From NCBI GenBank assembly GCA_964348525.1, contig CAYGCY010000002.1, forward strand, positions 1-64,000: a stretch of DNA of 64,000 nucleotides. The letters run 5' to 3'. The notes beneath the pieces are model-generated. The model saw only the letters and a list, made by a program, of their open reading frames with translations, was not told the DNA's origin and searched no databases. Both the position numbers and the translations under genes were made by a program. Of the stretch, positions 7,802 through 16,490 are shown one piece after another. The stretch comes from 12-FULL-44-12b sp964348525. Its GTDB lineage: Bacteria; Patescibacteriota; Minisyncoccia; Phycocordibacterales; Zambryskibacteraceae. How positions within the stretch are numbered: position 1 is the stretch's first letter; every line of letters starts with the position of its first letter.

Positions 7802-8167
7802 ATGGCAGTTAAGAAAACTACGAAGAAGACCCCAGCAAAAGCCTCAAAAACACAAAAAGAGGGCAGTTTTGCCGTGATAGAGACTGGTGGGAAGCAGTAT
7901 GTGGTGAGACAAGGAGATAAGCTAAAAATAGAAAAACTCGCTTCAAAGGACGGAAAGATTACCTTTGATAAAGTGTTATTTCATGCGAATGGTTCTACTG
8001 TATCAATAGGTACGCCTTACGTTTCTGGTACCAAAGTAGAAGCTACTGTGAAAGGAGATGGTAGAGGGAAAAAAGTTTTGGTGATGAAATACAAGCAGAA
8101 ATCTCGATATTTGAAAAGAAATACACACAGACAGCCATTTACAGAAATTGAAATAACTTCTTTGTAA
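7802..8167 (+). CDS. rplU: 50S ribosomal protein L21
   Basis: 121 residues. After a lysine/alanine-rich N-terminal extension of about 20 residues ('KKTTKKTPAKASKTQK') comes the conserved L21 core: 'FAVIETGGKQYVVRQGDKLKIEKL', shown here only to mark its start, and the C-terminal 'KYKQKSRYLKRNTHRQ' 23S rRNA-binding motif. Unlike in many bacteria, rpmA (L27) is not the next gene; it lies 6 kb away on the other strand. The gene has its own promoter and a strong bidirectional terminator. Confidence 0.95.
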   Translation: MAVKKTTKKTPAKASKTQKEGSFAVIETGGKQYVVRQGDKLKIEKLASKDGKITFDKVLFHANGSTVSIGTPYVSGTKVEATVKGDGRGKKVLVMKYKQKSRYLKRNTHRQPFTEIEITSL

Positions 8168-8202
8168 AATCAAAAAACCGCCTCTCAGGCGGTTTTTTGA
8201 TT
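8168..8202. terminator. Bidirectional terminator after rplU
   Basis: AATCAAAAAACCGCC / GGCGGTTTTTTGATT with loop TCTCA. It serves rplU on the plus strand and the convergent 8201-8422 gene on the minus strand. Confidence 0.88.
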
Positions 8203-8422
8203 AAGCGGCAATGTCTTCTTTTTGTTCTTGGTCCCTTTTGTTTTCTGCCAATCTCATTGAGATTTCAATCTCTTTCGCATCTATCGCTTCTTTTGTCATG
8301 CCACGCTTTAAAAGATCTTCGCGCTCTGCATTTGAATACCTAAACTTAGGCACATCGGGTTCATCCGAAGTTATCTCAATTGGGTCAGGGGGAATTATTT
8401 CAAAACTTCCTGATATTGTCAT
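8201..8422 (-). CDS. Hypothetical acidic protein
   Basis: 73 residues, unrecognised. An acidic, proline-rich N-terminus ('FEIIPPDPIEITSDEPDV') is followed by a charged helix ('AENKRDQEQKEDIAA'). No signal peptide or membrane segment. TATAAT lies 10 nt upstream of the ATG with no Shine-Dalgarno, as for core genes here. It lies directly downstream of recR on the same strand (stop of recR at 8434) and shares its terminator with rplU. Confidence 0.55.
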   Translation of the reverse strand: MTISGSFEIIPPDPIEITSDEPDVPKFRYSNAEREDLLKRGMTKEAIDAKEIEISMRLAENKRDQEQKEDIAA

Positions 8423-8433
8423 ATTGATATTAA

Positions 8434-9051
8434 TTATACTACTTTTCGACCTAAAATTGCATTTTTAAGGGTTTCTGGGTCGGCGTACTCAAGTTCGGTG
8501 CCAGTAGACAAGCCCCGCCCTAGGGAGCTTATTTTTAAGTGTGGGAAATTTTTCTTAAGTTCTTGAGACAGCCATTCTATAGTGTAATCTCCGTCGGGGG
8601 TGAGATCGGAGGCCAGAATTATCTCGGAAAGAGTGGGGGCGAGTTTTTTTATATGAGCGTGAAGTTCTCTTAAACGAATCTTTTTCTCCGGAGCCTCATC
8701 TAAAACAGACAAAGTGTTGCCCATTAGGAAGTAAATGCCTTTGTAAGCTCCACTTGATTCTATGTGCAAAAAATCGCTGTCTCTTGGTACCACAAGAAGA
8801 GTGCTTCTGTCTCTCGAAGTGTCTAGGCAAGTTCTGCACACCACTTTCTCTTGGCCACGGTTTTTAGAAAAAATTCTAAAACACTCATGGCATACCGCTA
8901 TGTTTTCTTTCAAATCTTCTATATGTTGCCCCAGTTTAGATAGAAAACTAGGGGATTGGCGGGCTAAGAAATAGGCAAACCGCTTGGCTTGTTTGGGGCC
9001 AATGCCCGGCAACATACGAAACATTTCTTCTAAGTCTTCAAATGGGCTCAT
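8434..9051 (-). CDS. recR: Recombination protein RecR
   Basis: 205 residues, the usual length. The N-terminal HhH ('MLPGIGPKQAKRFA', ~13-26) is followed by a C4 zinc finger (Cys 54, 57, 72, 75 in 'CHECF' and 'CRTC') and a Toprim domain ('LLVVPRDSDFLHIE', 'ILASDLTPDGDYT'). RecR acts with RecO, and with RecF where present, in loading RecA on gapped DNA. It lies between dnaB and a small unknown gene on the minus strand. Confidence 0.95.
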   Translation of the reverse strand: MSPFEDLEEMFRMLPGIGPKQAKRFAYFLARQSPSFLSKLGQHIEDLKENIAVCHECFRIFSKNRGQEKVVCRTCLDTSRDRSTLLVVPRDSDFLHIESSGAYKGIYFLMGNTLSVLDEAPEKKIRLRELHAHIKKLAPTLSEIILASDLTPDGDYTIEWLSQELKKNFPHLKISSLGRGLSTGTELEYADPETLKNAILGRKVV

Positions 9052-9086
9052 ATTACTTATAGCTTACAGCTTTTAACTTAAAGCTT

Positions 9087-10466
9087 CTAGGCTTGTTCAA
9101 ACTCTTCTTCTGCTCCACCATAGTTACTCCTGTCCATTTCAACAAAGGAGGTTTTATGGTTGTCGAATTGCATCAAGACCGAACCCACTGGCCCATTTCT
9201 GTGTTTAGCCACGATTATTTTCTTTTCTGACATTTGCTCCCTTCTTCCTTCAGCATCCCTTTTATCTTCTCCATGTATAAACATAACCACATCAGCATCC
9301 TGCTCTATAGAGCCTGAGTCTCTCAAGTCCGAAAGTCTTGGTTCACCTCCGCGTTTCTCCACATCTCTTGAAAGCTGTGACAGAGCAAGAACTGGAATTT
9401 GAAGTTCGCGGGCTAAGTGTTTGAGGGAGCGAGAAATTTCAGTTACTTGCTGAACCATTGAATCAAAAGCTCGGGCATTTGATGGCACCATAAGCTGAAG
9501 GTAATCTACTATCAAAAGTTTCAACCCTTTTTCTATTTTTAACTTTCTCGCAGCGGAGCGCATGCGCATGATGGTATTTCCTGGTTGATCGTCTATGTAA
9601 ATAGGAGCACGAGATAAATCATCCAAAGCGTTTCTCAAAGCAATAAATTGGTCTCCTTTTATTTTCCCGCGTCTTAACATCCACGAATCTAGATGGGACT
9701 GTGAAGCCATTATTCTGTCTACAAGCTGATGTGAACTCATTTCAAGAGAGAATATTCCTACAGGGGTCTGGTGGTCTATAGCCGTACGTCTTGCAATATC
9801 CAAGGCAAGCGCGGTTTTACCTACAGACGGCCTTGCAGCAAGAATGATAAGGTCAGAAGGTTGGAAGCCTGCTAAAAGATTATCCAAACCCTTAAAACCG
9901 GTAGGAATTCCGCGTATCTCATGGGGGGATTGTGAAAGGGCCTCTAATCTTTCGTAAGCTTCGTGAAGGAGGGGTTTCAAATCTTTAAAATTTTGGTTCA
10001 AAGAATATTTTTGTGTTACTTCAAAAATCCTTTTTTCTGCATCATCAAGGAGATTTTCAAGTTCACCCGCTTCATCAAACCCTAGTCTAGTGACATGGTC
10101 AGCCGCTTCTATGAGAAGGCGCATCAAATGTTTTTTCTGAATTATTTCCGCATAGTGTCTAGCATTGGCTGCGGTAGGAACACTTTGAGAAATTTCACCC
10201 AAATACTGCCTGCCTCCTATTGATTCCAATAAGCCCTTATTTTCTAAGCGTTCAGAAACCGCAATGTGGTCTATTGGTTCGCGCTTATTTAAAAGCTCGA
10301 GCATAACTTCAAAAAGTTTTGCATGTCTATCGGAGTAAAAACTGGCAGGGGTTATAAGATCAACTATTTCATATATAACCTCCGGTCTTAAAAATACAGA
10401 TCCCAAAAGCGCCTTCTCTGCTTCCAGAGATTGAGGGGGGACTCTTACAAATGAAGATTCAGCCAT
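9087..10466 (-). CDS. dnaB: Replicative DNA helicase DnaB
   Basis: 459 residues. N-terminal DnaB domain (~10-115, 'PQSLEAEKALLGSVF'), linker, then the RecA-like helicase core with Walker A 'ARPSVGKTALAL' (~211-222), Walker B 'LLIVDYLQLM' and 'RDSGSIEQDADVVMFIH'. It unwinds DNA at the replication fork. The start is preceded by a TTATAT-like -10 nine nt upstream. The short dnaB-recR gap contains an AAGCTTTAAG-type repeat. Confidence 0.96.
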   Translation of the reverse strand: MAESSFVRVPPQSLEAEKALLGSVFLRPEVIYEIVDLITPASFYSDRHAKLFEVMLELLNKREPIDHIAVSERLENKGLLESIGGRQYLGEISQSVPTAANARHYAEIIQKKHLMRLLIEAADHVTRLGFDEAGELENLLDDAEKRIFEVTQKYSLNQNFKDLKPLLHEAYERLEALSQSPHEIRGIPTGFKGLDNLLAGFQPSDLIILAARPSVGKTALALDIARRTAIDHQTPVGIFSLEMSSHQLVDRIMASQSHLDSWMLRRGKIKGDQFIALRNALDDLSRAPIYIDDQPGNTIMRMRSAARKLKIEKGLKLLIVDYLQLMVPSNARAFDSMVQQVTEISRSLKHLARELQIPVLALSQLSRDVEKRGGEPRLSDLRDSGSIEQDADVVMFIHGEDKRDAEGRREQMSEKKIIVAKHRNGPVGSVLMQFDNHKTSFVEMDRSNYGGAEEEFEQA

Positions 10467-10515
10467 GTGTGAACTATATAACCAGTAGGGAAATCAAAAA
10501 AGCCCGATTTTGTGC

Positions 10516-11853
10516 TTAAATTGTTGATAAATTCTTTAGAACACGAGTTCCGGTGGGTGTGTCAAATATTGAATATCCTTTCGACACAATTTCTTCTCTG
10601 ATTAAGTCAGATTTAGTGTAATCGTTTTCTGCCCGCGCTCTGTTTCGAAGTTCTAGCATCTCTTCTATTTCTTGGGGAATTTGTTGCACTTCTTTTGCTA
10701 GCTTAGAAACCGGTATGCCAAGCACTTTTTCAACAAAATCAAGATCTATTTCTTTCATAGATGCTATAGCTTGTGCAGTATTTAAATCGTCGCCCACATA
10801 TTCCAAAAGGTGCTCATCTTTAGTTGAGTTACCAACAAGAGCGAATTGGTGCACCCATTTTTCCAAATTCGTTTGAGATGCTTCTACTGAAGTTTTTGAA
10901 AAGTCCAATGGTGTTCTGTAGTGAGTCATTAAGAAAAGCCATCTTAATGAAAGGGGGTGGATTTTCCATTCATTCAAATCCTGCATTCTTACAACATTTC
11001 CTTCGGATTTTGCCATTTTTGAATCACCGAAATTTACAAATGCGGAGTGCATAAAAAAGTTAGCGAATTTTTTTCCAGTAGCTCCTTCCGATTGAGCTAT
11101 TTCATTATTGTGATGAATTGGTGCAAGGTCTATTCCTCCAGTATGAATATCTAAAGTTTCAGTCTTTAGGGTTCGCATAGACATGGCAGAGCACTCTATG
11201 TGCCAGCCAGGGAAGCCTTTTCCGTATGGAGACTCAAATCCGTATTCGGAATTTTTTTTCCAAAGAGAAAAATCACGCGAGTTTTTTTTGTTGGGGTGGG
11301 GGATTGCTTTTAATTCTTCTGCTTTTGGCAATCCAGGGAGTGCTCCGTAATCAGAGAAATTTTCTGTATCAAAATAAATTCCGTCTTCAGTCTCATACGC
11401 CAAGCCCTTTGCCAAAAGTTTTTGTATTAAATTCAAATCTTCACTTACATACATAGAGTCAGATGCGCGTGGCATATGGTGAGGAAAAAGAATGTTTAAG
11501 GAGGCTAAATCTTTTTTGAATGCTTCCATGTATTTGGTACCCAAATCGTGCATGGCGTTCATAGTAAAAGGTAGGCCTTCTCTTTTTAGACCCTTTGTCA
11601 TTTTGTCCTCTCCCTCATCAACATCGCCCGAAAGATGCCCTATATCGGTAATGTTTATTGTCTGCTCAACGTTGTAGCCCGTATATTCGAGAACTCTTCG
11701 CAAGGTATCTGCAAAGACAAAAGACCTCATATTCCCAACGTGTACATAGTCATAAACCGTGGGCCCGCAATGGTAGAGAGTAGTCCTTGTATCGTCTAAA
11801 GGAGCAAAAACCTCTTTCTGCCCACTTAAAGAATTGAAAAATTTTAGATCCAT
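10516..11853 (-). CDS. cysS: Cysteinyl-tRNA synthetase
   Basis: 445 residues, class I. The zinc/HIGH region 'YHCGPTVYDYVHVGN' lies at ~27-41, further zinc ligands in 'HIECSAM' and 'HHNNEIAQSEG', and the KMSKS loop is 'KMAKSEGN'. The C-terminal helical domain includes 'ELRNRARAENDYTKSD'. It charges tRNA-Cys. TATAAT lies 11 nt upstream of the ATG, so the leader is very short. Confidence 0.96.
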   Translation of the reverse strand: MDLKFFNSLSGQKEVFAPLDDTRTTLYHCGPTVYDYVHVGNMRSFVFADTLRRVLEYTGYNVEQTINITDIGHLSGDVDEGEDKMTKGLKREGLPFTMNAMHDLGTKYMEAFKKDLASLNILFPHHMPRASDSMYVSEDLNLIQKLLAKGLAYETEDGIYFDTENFSDYGALPGLPKAEELKAIPHPNKKNSRDFSLWKKNSEYGFESPYGKGFPGWHIECSAMSMRTLKTETLDIHTGGIDLAPIHHNNEIAQSEGATGKKFANFFMHSAFVNFGDSKMAKSEGNVVRMQDLNEWKIHPLSLRWLFLMTHYRTPLDFSKTSVEASQTNLEKWVHQFALVGNSTKDEHLLEYVGDDLNTAQAIASMKEIDLDFVEKVLGIPVSKLAKEVQQIPQEIEEMLELRNRARAENDYTKSDLIREEIVSKGYSIFDTPTGTRVLKNLSTI

Positions 11854-11940
11854 TTTTTGGGATTATTATACCACTCGGTTTTCTTTTAATTTCCCCAATT
11901 TTTTCTTCCAGAAATAATTCTTTATGAGATAATTTCCCAA

Positions 11941-13206
11941 ATGCGTAACAATGCAAATATCTCAAAAGGTGCTGTTTACATAATTTTAATTCTCGCAGGT
12001 TTTTACGTGGGTTTTAACGTAGGAGAAGGGAAATCTCTTTCAAGGGTTCCTGCGCTATCTAACACAGAAGAGTTCAAACCGGAATCCGCAGATTTTTCTC
12101 CATTTTGGAAAGTATGGAATATCTTGGATGAAAAATTTGTAGCAACAGCATCTTCCACAGATCAAATAAGCAATCAAGAAAAAGTGTGGGGGGCAGCGCA
12201 AGGTTTGGCTTCCTCATTTAAAGATCCATACACAGTATTCATGCCACCTGTTCAGGCCGAAATTTTCCAAGATGATGTAAGAGGTAATTTCGAAGGAGTG
12301 GGGATGGAGGTTGCTGTCAAAGATAATGCTCTTATGGTTATAGCGCCCCTCAAGGATACTCCTGCTTACAAAGCTGGAATAAAAGCTGGAGATGTAATTA
12401 TAAAAATAGATGACAAGGCTATTGTTGGCTTCACTACAGAAAGAGCAATAGCAATGATTAGAGGCAAAAAAGGAACTCCAGTTAGATTTACCATAATGAG
12501 AGTAGGGTCTAAACAGCCAATAGAGATAACAGTAGTGAGAGATACTATAAATATTCCAGCAATAAAAACAGAACTAAAGCCAAGTGGGGTGTTTGTTATT
12601 GCTTTGTACAGCTTCTCTGCTACTTCTCCGGATTTATTTAGGAATGCACTAAGAGAATTTATAAACGCACAAACAGACAAGCTCGTAGTGGATTTGCGTG
12701 GAAACCCCGGAGGTTATTTGGAAGCTGCTATAGACATGGCGAGCTGGTTTTTACCACTAGGGAAAAAGGTTGTGGAAGAAGATTTTGGTAAAAAAAGAGA
12801 GCCAATAGTATACAAGAGCAAGGGGTACGATGTTTTCAACGACAAACTAAAGATGGTTATATTAATAGACGGGGGCTCTGCTTCTGCGTCTGAAATTTTG
12901 GCAGGAGCTCTCAACGAGCAGGGGATTGCCGTCTTGGTAGGACAAAAAAGCTTTGGAAAAGGATCAGTACAGGAGCTTATCCCTATAACCAGCGATACCT
13001 CTCTAAAGGTGACTGTAGCAAGATGGCTCACTCCTAAAGGCAACTCCATATCTTTGTCGGGTGTTATACCAGAATTTAAGGTGGAACTAGATCAAGAAAA
13101 GTTTAAGGTAGGCGTTGATACACAAATGAAAAAAGCAGAAGAGATACTTTTGGATCAGTCGTTCTGGAATACTAGGTGGCATGACATGGGACTTGATAAC
13201 CTGTAG
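11941..13206 (+). CDS. C-terminal processing peptidase (S41, CtpA-like)
   Basis: 421 residues. An N-terminal membrane/signal segment (~10-27) precedes a PDZ domain (~95-180, 'LKDTPAYKAGIKAGDVIIKI', 20 residues) and the S41 core with the catalytic serine in 'DGGSASASEILAGAL' and the lysine in 'SFGKGSVQ'. Such proteases cleave non-polar C-termini of envelope proteins. An extended -10 (TGAGATAAT) ends 7 nt before the ATG, so it is probably leaderless. rplI follows 11 nt after its stop. Confidence 0.93.
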   Translation: MRNNANISKGAVYIILILAGFYVGFNVGEGKSLSRVPALSNTEEFKPESADFSPFWKVWNILDEKFVATASSTDQISNQEKVWGAAQGLASSFKDPYTVFMPPVQAEIFQDDVRGNFEGVGMEVAVKDNALMVIAPLKDTPAYKAGIKAGDVIIKIDDKAIVGFTTERAIAMIRGKKGTPVRFTIMRVGSKQPIEITVVRDTINIPAIKTELKPSGVFVIALYSFSATSPDLFRNALREFINAQTDKLVVDLRGNPGGYLEAAIDMASWFLPLGKKVVEEDFGKKREPIVYKSKGYDVFNDKLKMVILIDGGSASASEILAGALNEQGIAVLVGQKSFGKGSVQELIPITSDTSLKVTVARWLTPKGNSISLSGVIPEFKVELDQEKFKVGVDTQMKKAEEILLDQSFWNTRWHDMGLDNL

Positions 13207-13217
13207 AATTCGTCCTT

Positions 13218-13661
13218 ATGAGAATTATCCTTTTGAAAGACGTCCCCAAGGTGGGAAGAAAATTTGAGGTAAAAGAAGTATCTGATGGATATGCAAATAA
13301 TTTGTTATTTCCTAGAGGTTTAGCAGAAATGGCGACTCCACAAGCCCTGGTAAAACTACATAAAGAAATTGAGGCGAGCGTTGAATCAAAAAAAATTGAA
13401 CTAGATCTTCTTCATAAAAATTTTAATACACTAAAAAATACAGAAGTAAAACTTATTAAGCCAGCTAATGAAGAAGGGCATCTTTTTGCAGGAGTAAAAG
13501 AAATTGAAATAAAAAATGCTATTGAAACACAATTAGGAATTACTCTGCCAAAAGATTTTATAGATTTGGAACATCCATTAAAAACTGTGGGGGAACATTC
13601 AGTAAACATTAAATCGGGAAATATAAAAGGAACAATAAAAATAATTATTGAAACCGAATAA
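13218..13661 (+). CDS. rplI: 50S ribosomal protein L9
   Basis: 147 residues: an N-terminal domain with 'MRIILLKDVPKVGRKFEVKEV' (first residues), 'GYANNLLFPRGLA', a long connecting helix and a C-terminal domain ('HLFAGVKEIEI'). It binds domain V of 23S rRNA. L9 is missing from some CPR lineages, so its presence narrows placement a little. A TAGAAT box (13204-13209) ends 8 nt before the ATG, so it can be transcribed apart from ctpA. Confidence 0.94.
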   Translation: MRIILLKDVPKVGRKFEVKEVSDGYANNLLFPRGLAEMATPQALVKLHKEIEASVESKKIELDLLHKNFNTLKNTEVKLIKPANEEGHLFAGVKEIEIKNAIETQLGITLPKDFIDLEHPLKTVGEHSVNIKSGNIKGTIKIIIETE

Positions 13662-13663
13662 CA

Positions 13664-13694
13664 AAGCCGGCGCACCCCCGTTCAGGGCGCGCCG
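13664..13694 (-). terminator. Terminator of the 13715 zinc-protein gene
   Basis: Minus strand ACCGGCGC..GCGCCGGC stem followed by TTTGTTATT. The convergent rplI may also use the hairpin. Confidence 0.6.
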
Positions 13695-13714
13695 GTAAAT
13701 TTGAGCCTCTAGTG

Positions 13715-13951
13715 CTACCCATGTTTTTCAACGTGAGAATCGTAGAGTTCTCGTTTGATACGTGCATGACAGCGCGGGCACTCTGTGCAACATGGCGCTA
13801 CGTGTATGACCTCTTGGGAGCCAACATGACAGGCACAGTTGCAGAGTTCGTCATTTGTGACGACCAGTGCATGGTTTATGTGCCCACATGCATAGCATGT
13901 AAACGATGTGCCCAAATCACGTCCGCACCTCTCACAGCGATTGTGCAACAT
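13715..13951 (-). CDS. Small multi-zinc-ribbon protein, SD-led single gene
   Basis: 78 residues from the ATG at 13951, preferred over the one at 13966 because GGAGG then lies at SD distance. It has about eleven Cys and many His: 'CERCGRDL', 'CYACGHINH', 'CNCACH' and 'CCTECPRCH' look like two zinc ribbons in tandem. No family recognised. It sits between rplI and rpmA (L27) as a complete unit with its own terminator, with codons richer in G/C than either neighbour. It probably binds zinc and perhaps nucleic acid or protein. Confidence 0.65.
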   Translation of the reverse strand: MLHNRCERCGRDLGTSFTCYACGHINHALVVTNDELCNCACHVGSQEVIHVAPCCTECPRCHARIKRELYDSHVEKHG

Positions 13952-13998
13952 GGCAAAACCCTCCATAGCGGGTAATTTCTATATCAAATTTATCACAC

Positions 13999-14277
13999 CT
14001 ACTGAGGAATTACATCAAAAACTTTCTTTGATTTTGATTCACCATTGAAATGAGTTTTACGGGTTGTTCGAAGCTCTAGTTTTCCGGAGGCTAGTGCAAA
14101 AAGAGTTCTGTCAGAGCCCATACCTACATTTTGTCCTGGGAGAATGTGGGTGCCTCTTTGACGTACCAAAATAGAGCCAGTTTTAACAACGTCTCCTGGG
14201 GTTACCTTGATTCCTAGGTATTTAGGATTTGAATCTCGACCGTTTTTTGTTGTACCTGCGGCTTTCTTATGTGCCAT
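13999..14277 (-). CDS. rpmA: 50S ribosomal protein L27
   Basis: 92 residues with the L27 N-terminus 'MAHKKAAGTTKNGRDS', then 'LVRQRGTHILPGQNVGMG' and 'TLFALASGKLEL'. The N-terminal tail reaches the peptidyl-transferase centre. A TATTAT -10 on the minus strand (14292-14287) lies 9 nt from its start and overlaps the -10 of the divergent small membrane-protein gene. Confidence 0.95.
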   Translation of the reverse strand: MAHKKAAGTTKNGRDSNPKYLGIKVTPGDVVKTGSILVRQRGTHILPGQNVGMGSDRTLFALASGKLELRTTRKTHFNGESKSKKVFDVIPQ

Positions 14278-14285
14278 ATTGTTTC

Positions 14286-14292
14286 TATAATA
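14286..14292. promoter_or_regulatory. Overlapping divergent -10 boxes of rpmA and the 14300 gene
   Basis: The 7-bp TATAATA reads TATAAT forwards (8 nt before the ATG at 14300) and TATTAT backwards (9 nt before the rpmA ATG). Transcription in the two directions should be mutually exclusive at this point. Confidence 0.6.
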
Positions 14293-14299
14293 TTAGGCA

Positions 14300-14479
14300 A
14301 TGAGTATAACCCAGCTTAAGAACTGGCGCAAGGCTTTAGAGGCCCTTGTTTCTTCAAATAAGAGATTTGTTTATACGGTAGCGTTTTTAGGCTTATCTTT
14401 GATTCTAGGCTCATTTTTACTCATAAATACTATCCTAGAAAGGCCAGATGTCGTTATATACAGAGACCAGCAAGGATAA
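14300..14479 (+). CDS. Small single-pass membrane protein heading the ABC exporter operon
   Basis: 59 residues: a basic N-terminus ('LKNWRKALEALVSSNKR'), one membrane helix (~24-44, 'TVAFLGLSLILGSFLLI') and a short polar tail ('ERPDVVIYRDQQG'). TATAAT (14286-14291) ends 8 nt before the ATG. It lies 18 nt upstream of the permease gene, so it may be an accessory part of that transporter. I recognise no family; the conserved-looking architecture and promoter argue that it is real. Confidence 0.6.
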   Translation: MSITQLKNWRKALEALVSSNKRFVYTVAFLGLSLILGSFLLINTILERPDVVIYRDQQG

Positions 14480-14497
14480 ATGATATAAACTTAAAAA

Positions 14498-15799
14498 GTG
14501 AGAAGAATTTCTGATAAATTAGCCCGTTTTAAAACTAGACTTTTAGTAGGGACGTTCCTTGCTTATCGCCAAGTAAGAAGGGCCTCTTTGGCTACAACCC
14601 TGCTCATTATTTTTGTCATGATGCTTACTTTTTTGAACCTTGTCGTAGTGAGAGGGGTATTGGTAGGACTTTTGCAGGGCTCTACTAATGTTTATCAATC
14701 AAGGTATTCCGGAGATGTACTTATCACAGCTCTACCCAAAAAGAATTTCATAGAAAACAGCTCGTCTGTAATTGAGACAATAGAAAAAATGCCGTGGGTA
14801 GAAAAATACTCATACAGGTATGTTGAGGGAGGAACAATAGAGGCCGGTTATAAATCGAGAGTGAAGCTCACAGATGATCCCAATTCTGCAGCGAGCTCTA
14901 TTGTTGGGATAGACCCAAAGTTAGAAAACGAGGCAACGGGGCTGGGGGAAGTAATGATAGAGGGCCAATATTTAACTCCGGACGATGCAGATGGAATATT
15001 AATTGGCAGTAATATGCTAAAAAAATATTTAGACATAGAAGCGCCGGGAATTTCTCTTTTAGAGAATGTGGAAATAGGGGACAAGGTTCGTCTTACCATT
15101 GGGGACAACCGAAAAGAATTTATAGTAAAAGGATTTCTTAGGGGCAAGGTGGATGCCGTTGATTTTAGGGCCTTTATTTTGGATACCACTTTTAGAAATA
15201 TCACAAATAGAAAAGATTTTAATGTAAATGAAATCAGTATCATTTTGAAAAAAGGGGTCGATCCTTATGTCGTAAAAAACGCTCTCCTTCTCTCGGGCAT
15301 TGGGGAAGTGGGGAGAGTCCAAACTTGGGATGAATCTTTGCCTAAATTCTTGATAGATATACAAAATACTTTTGGCCTCTTGGGGAATGTGGTTGGCTCC
15401 ATAGGACTTGTGGTCGCTTCTATTACCATTTTTATAGTTATTTTCGTTAATGCAATTACAAGAAGAAAATATATAGGAATATTGAAGGGTATTGGTATTT
15501 CTTCAGGTTCAATCGAAATTGCGTATGTTATGCAGTCTATCTTTTACGCTTTGCTGGGAATACTGGCGGGCTTTATTATTATTTACGCATTTTTGGTGCC
15601 CTTTTTCTTGGCCTACCCCATAAAATTTCCATTTAGCGATGGAATACTAGTTGCAGAAGTTCCTAATACCGTGGTGAGAGCGGTGCTTCTTCTTATAGCC
15701 ACTATTATTGCTGGCTTTATACCGGCAAGAATTGTTGTGAAGCAAAACACACTTGATGCGATTCTAGGAAGAACCAATAAAAAACAAAAACATGGATAA
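14498..15799 (+). CDS. ABC transporter permease (MacB/FtsX-like)
   Basis: 433 residues. An N-terminal membrane helix (~33-55) is followed by a large periplasmic-type domain (~60-295) and three C-terminal helices (~298-425, 'IGLVVASITIFIVIFVNAIT', 'YALLGILAGFIIIYAFLV'), the FtsX/MacB topology. The start is GTG at 14498: the extended -10 TGATATAAA ends 8 nt upstream. The ATPase gene overlaps its last 8 nt. With the following ATPase and adaptor it forms a MacAB-like mechanotransmission exporter; the substrate is unknown. Confidence 0.88.
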   Translation: MRRISDKLARFKTRLLVGTFLAYRQVRRASLATTLLIIFVMMLTFLNLVVVRGVLVGLLQGSTNVYQSRYSGDVLITALPKKNFIENSSSVIETIEKMPWVEKYSYRYVEGGTIEAGYKSRVKLTDDPNSAASSIVGIDPKLENEATGLGEVMIEGQYLTPDDADGILIGSNMLKKYLDIEAPGISLLENVEIGDKVRLTIGDNRKEFIVKGFLRGKVDAVDFRAFILDTTFRNITNRKDFNVNEISIILKKGVDPYVVKNALLLSGIGEVGRVQTWDESLPKFLIDIQNTFGLLGNVVGSIGLVVASITIFIVIFVNAITRRKYIGILKGIGISSGSIEIAYVMQSIFYALLGILAGFIIIYAFLVPFFLAYPIKFPFSDGILVAEVPNTVVRAVLLLIATIIAGFIPARIVVKQNTLDAILGRTNKKQKHG

Positions 15800-16490
15800 T
15801 AATTTTGTAATAGAATCCAAAAAATTAGTAAAGTCTTTCCCGTCAGGGAGTGGTGTCCTTGTTGTGCTTAAGGGTTTAGATTTTTCTGTAAAGAGGGGAG
15901 AGTATGTAGCGGTAACGGGGAGGTCGGGTTCTGGGAAGTCCACCCTTCTTTATTTGCTGGGGCTCCTCGATGAACCTACAGACGGAGAGATTTTAATAGA
16001 AAACATTTCTACAAAAAATCTTACTAATGAAGAGCGAACAAAGATGAGACTAAATGCCTTGGGCTATATATTTCAAGACTACGCGCTCGTTCCTGAATTA
16101 ACTAGTGTAGAAAATGTTGTGGCCCCACTTTTAATGCAGGGGTTGGATAAAAATACGGCAATAGAAAAGGCCAAAAAATCTTTAGACAAGATGGGTTTGT
16201 CGGGTAGACATGATAATTTACCGAGCCAGCTTTCAGGCGGAGAACAACAAAGAGTCGCTATTGCGAGAGCTATCGCCCATGAACCAAAAATACTTTTTGC
16301 TGATGAGCCCACAGCTAATCTGGATCTTGAAACTTCAAATATAGTGTTGGGTATTTTTGATACGTTGCATAAAGAAGGACAAACTATAATAATGGTTACC
16401 CACGAGCCAGAGTTTGCTGAAAGAACGGAGAGGATTGTCTTGTTATCAGATGGGGTCATAAAGTCTGATGATAAAATAAAAAGAGAATGA
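15792..16490 (+). CDS. ABC transporter ATP-binding protein (MacB/LolD-like)
   Basis: 232 residues with Walker A 'GRSGSGKST' (~42-50), Q-loop 'IFQDYALVPELTSVENV', signature 'LSGGEQQRVAIARA', Walker B 'ILFADEPTANLD' and the H-loop 'VTHEPEFA'. It energises the permease encoded just upstream (overlap 8 nt) and shares an ATGA overlap with the adaptor gene, showing tight translational coupling. Confidence 0.95.
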   Translation: MDNNFVIESKKLVKSFPSGSGVLVVLKGLDFSVKRGEYVAVTGRSGSGKSTLLYLLGLLDEPTDGEILIENISTKNLTNEERTKMRLNALGYIFQDYALVPELTSVENVVAPLLMQGLDKNTAIEKAKKSLDKMGLSGRHDNLPSQLSGGEQQRVAIARAIAHEPKILFADEPTANLDLETSNIVLGIFDTLHKEGQTIIMVTHEPEFAERTERIVLLSDGVIKSDDKIKRE

